A program made the translations under genes and the position numbers. Of a stretch of DNA of 22,285 bases, positions 18,070 through 22,285 are shown in pieces. The stretch is from NCBI GenBank assembly GCA_001931905.2, contig MSJI02000031.1:1-22285 (forward strand), read 5' to 3'. The DNA is from Cladosporium sp. IMV 00045. Its lineage: Eukaryota; Ascomycota; Dothideomycetes; Cladosporiales; Cladosporiaceae. Position 1 is the first letter of the stretch; each line of letters begins with the position of its first letter. The notes under the pieces were generated by a model that searched no databases, had not been told where the DNA came from, and worked only from the letters and a program-made list of their open reading frames with translations.

Positions 18070-19506
18070 ATGTCAACCGGACCCGACGATGCGGCGTCGG
18101 CCCGCCGCTTGTCTGTGAACTCAATTGCCTCAACTTATTCTAGGGAGAGCGGACGGGCCTCGAACGCGGCCGGACTGCGTAGCAGCTGCGACAACTGTGC
18201 CAACTCCAAGATTCGGTGCTCTAAAGAAAAGCGAATTTGCAGTCGTTGCGAAAAGAGAGGCGTCGCCTGCTCCTACAGCATTCCAAGGCGGTCGGGCAGA
18301 CCAGCCCAAAACAAACAGCAGAAGACTACTAGGACCGACAGCGCGAAATCATCGCCATGTACTCCAACATCGAACGCCCAAGAGGCACAACAGCAGGGCC
18401 CGGGTACCACAAGCATAGGCTTTGGCCTCGCACATCTCCCAAACACCCCTCCCTTGAGCGGCTCATCCATGGCAACCTCCAGCGCTCCAACAGCGTTCAC
18501 CCTCGAGGAGGTCTCTCCATATATGTCCGACCCGACAGAGAATATTGTGCCGTTTGTTGGGGGTGATAACCAGCCTTACATACTTCCAGAGCTTCTGGAG
18601 GCATCAGCTCCCCTGTCTACTTACGGTTGTGACCCGATGGACCTGAGTACCAACCTCCTTGATGACGTCGACTTCGGGTTGGCCACCAAATTCGGAGCCT
18701 TGAGCAACTTCGACAGCGTGGATAATATGCCATTTGCGTTCTCTGATTGCAACGGGGATCCACAGAAGAATGACGCCCCAGCAGGTAACCTGAGGCCTGG
18801 CACAGCTCCCACGGCCGTCATGGAAAGCTCCACGTCTTCGACCACCGACCTCAGCGCGCTCAACAGCATGAATCCCGGCAATTCCCTAAGCCTACCAAGC
18901 GTCAGCTCAGAGTCTGTGAGATCTTGCCAGTGTCATCATCACGCCACTGAAATCTTGTCCCAAGCGACACCGTCCGTGCTGCGCCAACATTCATTCTGCA
19001 CCAGCAGAAGGAGCTTCGAAACGGTACTCGAGCTCGGCGCAGCCCTCGAGAAGACCATATTAAGGACGTCAAATTGCTCATGCAAGCAGGACATCTACCT
19101 ACTGTGCACTCTAATTTTGGCAATGTACAAATTGCTCGAGTGGCTCGAAGCTGCATCGTCGGAGGGGAAAGACTCTGTCGTCGCTCCACCAAGCACAGGT
19201 ATCGATGGCCGTGGTCTGGAGGGTCAAAATGTTGGCCGTGTTGCTGCCCAAATCGTATTGTCCAGGCTCCCCCACGTGCAACGCACAGTGGATCGTCTTG
19301 ACGAACAGCTTCAGAGCCTTGATACCAAGGATACTTTGACTCCTGAGAGAAAAAAAGATAGTCTTGGACAGGATGAGGCCAAGGCGATGGTCGAGAATGA
19401 GCTCAGGGCTCCCCTCCTCCCCATGAGCCTTGCAAAGGCTCTACATTCAACACTAAAAAGCCGTACATTAGACTTGGCGAAGAAGGTGGTTACGCAGCTA
19501 CGATGA
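18070..19506 (+). CDS. AflR-type Zn2Cys6 transcription factor, 478 aa
   Basis: The ATG lies in a good CACCATG context. The zinc cluster uses Cys40, 43, 50, 57, 60 and 67 (SCDNCANSKIRC, then SKEKRIC, SRC and EKRGVAC). It is followed by the basic linker SIPRRSGRPAQ, as in the AflR family. The middle is Ser/Thr/Pro-rich and likely disordered. The C-terminal half has the AflR-domain hallmarks CQCHHHATEILSQA, a helix around FETVLELGAALEKTI, and CSCKQDIYLLCTLILAMYKLLEW. The length is close to known AflR proteins. The family activates polyketide clusters such as aflatoxin and sterigmatocystin. No polyketide synthase lies in the window, and the nearest companion is the broken DUF1772 gene at 21029. 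No intron or lesion is seen. The gene symbol is withheld because orthology to aflR itself cannot be shown. Confidence 0.88.
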   Translation: MSTGPDDAASARRLSVNSIASTYSRESGRASNAAGLRSSCDNCANSKIRCSKEKRICSRCEKRGVACSYSIPRRSGRPAQNKQQKTTRTDSAKSSPCTPTSNAQEAQQQGPGTTSIGFGLAHLPNTPPLSGSSMATSSAPTAFTLEEVSPYMSDPTENIVPFVGGDNQPYILPELLEASAPLSTYGCDPMDLSTNLLDDVDFGLATKFGALSNFDSVDNMPFAFSDCNGDPQKNDAPAGNLRPGTAPTAVMESSTSSTTDLSALNSMNPGNSLSLPSVSSESVRSCQCHHHATEILSQATPSVLRQHSFCTSRRSFETVLELGAALEKTILRTSNCSCKQDIYLLCTLILAMYKLLEWLEAASSEGKDSVVAPPSTGIDGRGLEGQNVGRVAAQIVLSRLPHVQRTVDRLDEQLQSLDTKDTLTPERKKDSLGQDEAKAMVENELRAPLLPMSLAKALHSTLKSRTLDLAKKVVTQLR

Positions 19507-20223
19507 TGATACAGTGACATTTTGAGATGTCAGCAATCTAAGATATAGATACAACCAGTTGCTTGACCTAGTGACTTTTCCTTTCCCTTGATCATGACCG
19601 GTGGTAGCAAGTTTCTATCATGCACAACAGGACAGACCTGTTTTGGAAGCCGAGCCTCACTCAATGCATCCCTTCCAAAGCAGACTTGATAAGACCGCTA
19701 AACGATGAAATTCTCCGGCTTACGCACGATGGATCTCCTGCTGACGTGGCATGCTGAGGCGTTCTCAATAGTTTGACTCGATCTGAGATCCCCTGCCCTC
19801 GTTGTGCCACTGCCGGTACCCTCGGCAGCCACGGTAGATTCGCGTGGAGGCCATGGGCCAGTCACTCGGCAGATTAAGATGCATGTGCGTCAGTCGGGTC
19901 ATTAATCCTGAGTAGATTGGACCTGTCTGCTCGTCACAAGTACCCGAGCCGCTGCGGCGCCCGGCACGTTTTGCTGGACGTAGTGACCGCAAGGATTCTG
20001 ACACCCTCTATCGATCACACAAAACATACTCGAGGCGCATGAAGGTGCCTTGATTGCTAGATACTGTCATGCTTTACTGTTGTTGTTTCGCACGCATCCT
20101 CGTTTTCTTCTGAAGCTTCGACAGACCCAAAACATTCCAGAATCAGCACATCAGCTGCAAAAAGCTCCGGCAATTCAAGAGCCATCACGCGGTCCTTGAC
20201 AGTGCCGTGAATACCCAACTAAA
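19507..20223. other. Intergenic, no gene seen
   Basis: These 717 bp hold the 3' end of the AflR-type gene and the probable promoter of the small gene at 20224. No credible coding frame, repeat or RNA gene is visible. Confidence 0.6.
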
Positions 20224-20616
20224 ATGACTACACCAAAAACCAAGATTCTTGCCATAGGCATCCCCGCAGCACCAAAGGATCGACCTGATATGGCGCATAT
20301 GACCGGAGAGATGGTCGCAAAGCAAACAGTGCTCAATCGGCAGATTCTTAACGACGCCGGATATGACTTCCGAAGCATGGGGGTCAACGGCCGCGAAGGG
20401 TTTGAGGGTGGCACATTTGACGACATCAAACAAGTGTTGAAGGAGTGGCAGCCAGACGGCTTCTGTGTCGGTTATGGGCTTCGGTCGGTCTCTGAGTATA
20501 CCGACCTCTTTGAGCGGGTTGTGCAAGCTACGAAAGAGCTCTCGCCCGGTACCAAACTGGGGTTCCCAAGGGCCCCAGACGATACTGTAGATGCCGTAAG
20601 GCGCATGAGACTTTGA
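20224..20616 (+). CDS. Small conserved-looking protein of unknown function, 130 aa
   Basis: The single exon starts in AACTAAAATGACT, a good fungal start context. The N-terminus KILAIGIPAAP resembles the first beta strand of a Rossmann-like fold. It is followed by LNRQILNDAGYDFRSMGV, DDIKQVLKEWQPDGFCVGYGLR, and an end with KELSPGTKLGFPRAPDDTVDAVRRM. From memory this pattern (a small alpha/beta protein with DAGYD, a WDGxxIGxGxR-like strand and PDDTxxAV near the end) recurs in uncharacterised fungal proteins. I cannot name a family. There is no signal peptide or membrane segment, so it is probably cytosolic. No lesion is seen. Confidence 0.72.
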   Translation: MTTPKTKILAIGIPAAPKDRPDMAHMTGEMVAKQTVLNRQILNDAGYDFRSMGVNGREGFEGGTFDDIKQVLKEWQPDGFCVGYGLRSVSEYTDLFERVVQATKELSPGTKLGFPRAPDDTVDAVRRMRL

Positions 20617-21028
20617 ATGCAGGCCAGGACGTGCTTGCTCGCGGCGGAAGCCACTTCAGCGTTTAATATTTTATCGCTTCATTTGACTGGATAGACAAAT
20701 CTGAAGAACAACGTCCAGTGAATCTCTGATATCCATTCCTGTCCGATGTTGAGCCAGTATTGCTACGTTTGAGAGCGCATCACTTAACATGCCGAACGTG
20801 AATCTAGGAGAGACAGGTTGCCTTGGATAGCTTGAGACGTCGATCTGGAAGTTTCATCCCATTGGCTCCTCCATGGACTGCGATATTGATGACATGCTCG
20901 TTAGCGGGTCTGCAGAAACATCGATGCGAAATGAAGATGCATTCGTGCTAGTATGACACAGCATTAACAAAACTCAAGGCCTCTCATCAACGTGAAGGTA
21001 AGAACAACAGGCCCTAGGAACTATATAA
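20617..21028. other. Intergenic, no gene seen
   Basis: These 412 bp lie between two convergent 3' ends, the small plus-strand gene and the DUF1772 fragment. No coding frame or repeat is visible. Confidence 0.55.
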
Positions 21029-21222
21029 CTAGATCAAACGAAGCATTGTAGAGAGTCCCACAAGAGCTCCAGCTAGCGGAAGCAGAGACCTTACACCATG
21101 AAGAGTAGTCCACTGTTTGATCATATCCTCCGCCCTTCCCTTCGTGATATTCAATGTCTTCGTGCGGCTCTGGTCCACTGCGTCGAACAAGTTTATATTT
21201 GTCCTCCACATGAAGACCCATG
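21029..21222 (-). pseudogene. 3' fragment of a DUF1772 (anthrone-oxygenase-like) gene cut by a transposon
   Basis: On the minus strand the frame reads WVFMWRTNINLFDAVDQS, then KGRAEDMIKQWTTLHGVRS and LLPLAGALVGLSTML, with TAG at 21031-21029. This is the usual C-terminal layout of DUF1772 membrane proteins: a PTN-like loop with N-x-x-L, a conserved W-x-x-L-H/N-x-V-R, then a last membrane helix starting LLPLAG. The family includes anthrone oxygenases such as HypC of the aflatoxin pathway. The coding sequence continues upstream right to the TA at 21223-21224, where the second Fot1/pogo element begins, so the N-terminal exon or exons are separated or lost. The match is from recognition of the pattern only. 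Confidence 0.6.
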
Positions 21223-21234
21223 TAACGTCACTAT

Positions 21235-21264
21235 AGGGGAAACCGGATAGGAGGGGAAACCGGA
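21235..21264 (+). repeat. Direct 13-bp subterminal repeats
   Basis: AGGGGAAACCGGA at 21235-21247 recurs at 21252-21264, a 17-bp period. Paired subterminal sites like this are commonly bound by the transposase HTH region. Confidence 0.8.
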
Positions 21265-21331
21265 CACTCCCGCGCGCTAGTTTCGTGTTCTTATTCGAAT
21301 TCTACGCGTCTTTCTTCCTTTCTTCTTTATT

Positions 21332-22004
21332 ATGCCTACCTATTCCGAAGATACGCTTACTACGGCCCTAATAGCCTACCGAAACGGCGAATATACCTCT
21401 ATTCGAAAGTGCGCTTACGCGTTTAGTATACCGCTTTCGACTTTCTCCGACTAGCTTACGAAGTCTACTACCCGCTCTAAATCGCACGAATCGCAGAAGA
21501 TACTCTCTACTACCGAAGAGGAGGCTCTTATTAAGGCTATAACTTAACTATCTAAGTCGGGAGTCCCTATTACCCTTTCGTTAACGAGAGAACTCGCCGA
21601 AGAAATCTATAACGCCCGCTTCCGCCTAAGCTCGACTCCGACTTCTTACTCTCCTATTAGTAAATAGTAGATCGATAGGTTCCGAAAACAATACCCTATA
21701 CTAAAGACCGTATACTCTCGAGCTCTAGACGCGAGCCGCTTCGAAGCGGTAAGCTATCCGACTATAAACGCCTACTTTACCGCTCTTACCGACCTATTCC
21801 TCGAGAATTCCTACTCTTCTAACGCTATTTTTAACGTCGACGAGACCGGTTTCGCTCTCGGTACTACTTTACTTTCGAGAGTACTTATTAATAAAAAAGA
21901 GGCTATAGGATTTAAGAAGATAAGCGGAAGGTAAGAGTGGATAATAGCTATAGAGTGCGTTAGAGCCTCGGGAGTCTCTCTACCTCCGCTTATTATCTTC
22001 CGGG
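21332..22004 (+). pseudogene. pogo/Fot1 transposase, N-terminal ~224 codons with five RIP-type stops
   Basis: The frame from ATG 21332 reads MPTYSEDTLTTALIAYRNGE, an N-terminal HTH segment, then a second HTH-like region. The start of the DDE domain follows, with FNVDETGF at about 21830-21853 and EWIIAIECVRASGVSLPPL. Stops fall at codons 41 (TAG 21452), 72 (TAA 21545), 112-113 (TAG TAG 21665-21670) and 201 (TAA 21932). Each is explained by CAA or CAG to TAA or TAG, or TGG to TAG. The frame is otherwise intact with no indels, so mutation acted only by transitions. The rest of the DDE domain is missing at the junction near 22004. Confidence 0.88.
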
Positions 22005-22285
22005 CAGGCCTGTCAACAGTCAAACAGATAAAAAATTATTTGACTGATTGATTGGAAAACTTGTCAAACAAACAAACAAGGCGACTTGCATTTGTCAATC
22101 AGTCAAAAGACGCCGGAGGCTATTGTTTGATTGACTGATTGGTTGTTTGACGAGGGTTAGGGTTGGGGTCCAGAAACAGGTATACAGCCAATCAGAGCGA
22201 GCATTCTGCGTACCCTGGAGCCCTGGAGGGAACTTCAGATCCGAGCGAAACTTCGGCCGCGGCGTCACGCGGGGAAGCGACGCGT
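22005..22285. repeat. Unidentified repeat or mobile-element end with TTGACTGATTG motifs and telomere-like sequence
   Basis: It starts with the palindrome CAGGCCTG (22005-22012) where the transposase ends. TTTGACTGATTG-type motifs occur in both orientations (about 22039, 22096 and 22128). GGGTTAGGGTTGGGG lies at 22154-22168. Beyond that the sequence is GC-rich with no coding frame. CpA and TpG are common again, unlike the interrupted element, so this insertion is younger than the RIP or escaped it. The class is unknown and it continues past the right edge. Confidence 0.55.
22154..22168 (+). repeat. Short telomere-like tract
   Basis: GGGTTAGGGTTGGGG contains two TTAGGG-type units plus a variant. 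It is too short for a telomere and lies inside the repeat starting at 22005. It mirrors the CCCTAACCCTAA at 276-287 near the other edge. Confidence 0.6.

Larger units (their letters stand above)
21225..22004 (+). mobile_element. Second Fot1/pogo element, 3'-truncated by another repeat
   Basis: It begins with ACGTCACTATAGG directly after a TA at 21223-21224. The 13-bp motif AGGGGAAACCGGA occurs twice (21235-21247 and 21252-21264), which are likely transposase-binding subterminal repeats. The CCCGCGCGCTAG that follows matches the corresponding stretch of the element at 10602. The transposase starts at 21332. Sequence similar to the family stops at IIFRA, about 22004, where a different repeat begins, so no right terminal repeat is visible. 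CpA and TpG are strongly reduced, but GC content is much higher than in the first element. Confidence 0.85.

Noticed and set aside
1..22285. tRNA, rRNA, CRISPR array or bacterial-type operon features
   Set aside because: No T-loop-like GGTTCGAATCC block, rRNA segment or regularly spaced repeat was seen. Gene structure and introns are fungal.

Overview
The window looks like a piece of accessory genome from a filamentous ascomycete, most likely a Dothideomycete-type mould; the class is an inference. Seen directly: short GT-AG introns of 50-60 nt with CTGAC or CTAAT branch sites, Zn2Cys6 regulators (one AflR-type), an NRPS-like gene family, an MCH-type transporter, and Fot1/pogo transposons carrying RIP-type damage, in which CpA/TpG is nearly absent while CpG survives.

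Region 1 (about 340-13930) reads as a decaying biosynthetic locus. It holds two paralogous adenylation-carrier-condensation (A-T-C) proteins. One (344-2673) has lost its first ~450 residues beside a telomere-like hairpin repeat. The other (4993-8607, 1204 aa) appears intact. Between them lies an intact monocarboxylate-type MFS exporter/importer gene (2791-4178, minus strand) that shares an 814-bp divergent upstream region with the intact A-T-C gene. Next come an AT-rich repeat island, a frameshifted Zn2Cys6 regulator, a complete 1.8-kb Fot1/pogo element with 25-bp terminal inverted repeats (10602-12420), and the C-terminal half of an aconitase (12421-13930) with two reading-frame lesions. Removing the element joins the regulator reading frame directly and in frame to the aconitase reading frame, so both genes have lost the ends that meet there. 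If the genes once worked together, an acyl/aminoacyl-activating pair, an aconitase paralogue supplying or isomerising a tricarboxylic-type acid, an organic-acid transporter and a dedicated regulator would make a plausible pathway. That pathway is inference.

Region 2 (13931-18069) is gene-poor. Its only convincing gene is a minus-strand secreted Gly/Ser-rich protein with two Kex2-type KR sites, each followed by a GLEDLVG motif, and a good TATA box. About 2.5 kb upstream of it contains no gene I can support.

Region 3 (18070-22285) has an intact AflR-type regulator, a small conserved-looking protein of unknown function (130 aa), and the 3' end of a DUF1772 (anthrone-oxygenase-like) gene. That last gene is cut by a second Fot1/pogo element (21225 to about 22004), whose transposase carries five CAA/CAG/TGG-type stop codons. 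This element is in turn interrupted by a different repeat that contains a telomere-like GGGTTAGGG motif.

Overall, four host genes (A-T-C copy 1, the C6 regulator, the aconitase and the DUF1772 gene) are broken at or near transposon or repeat junctions, while their neighbours stay open.
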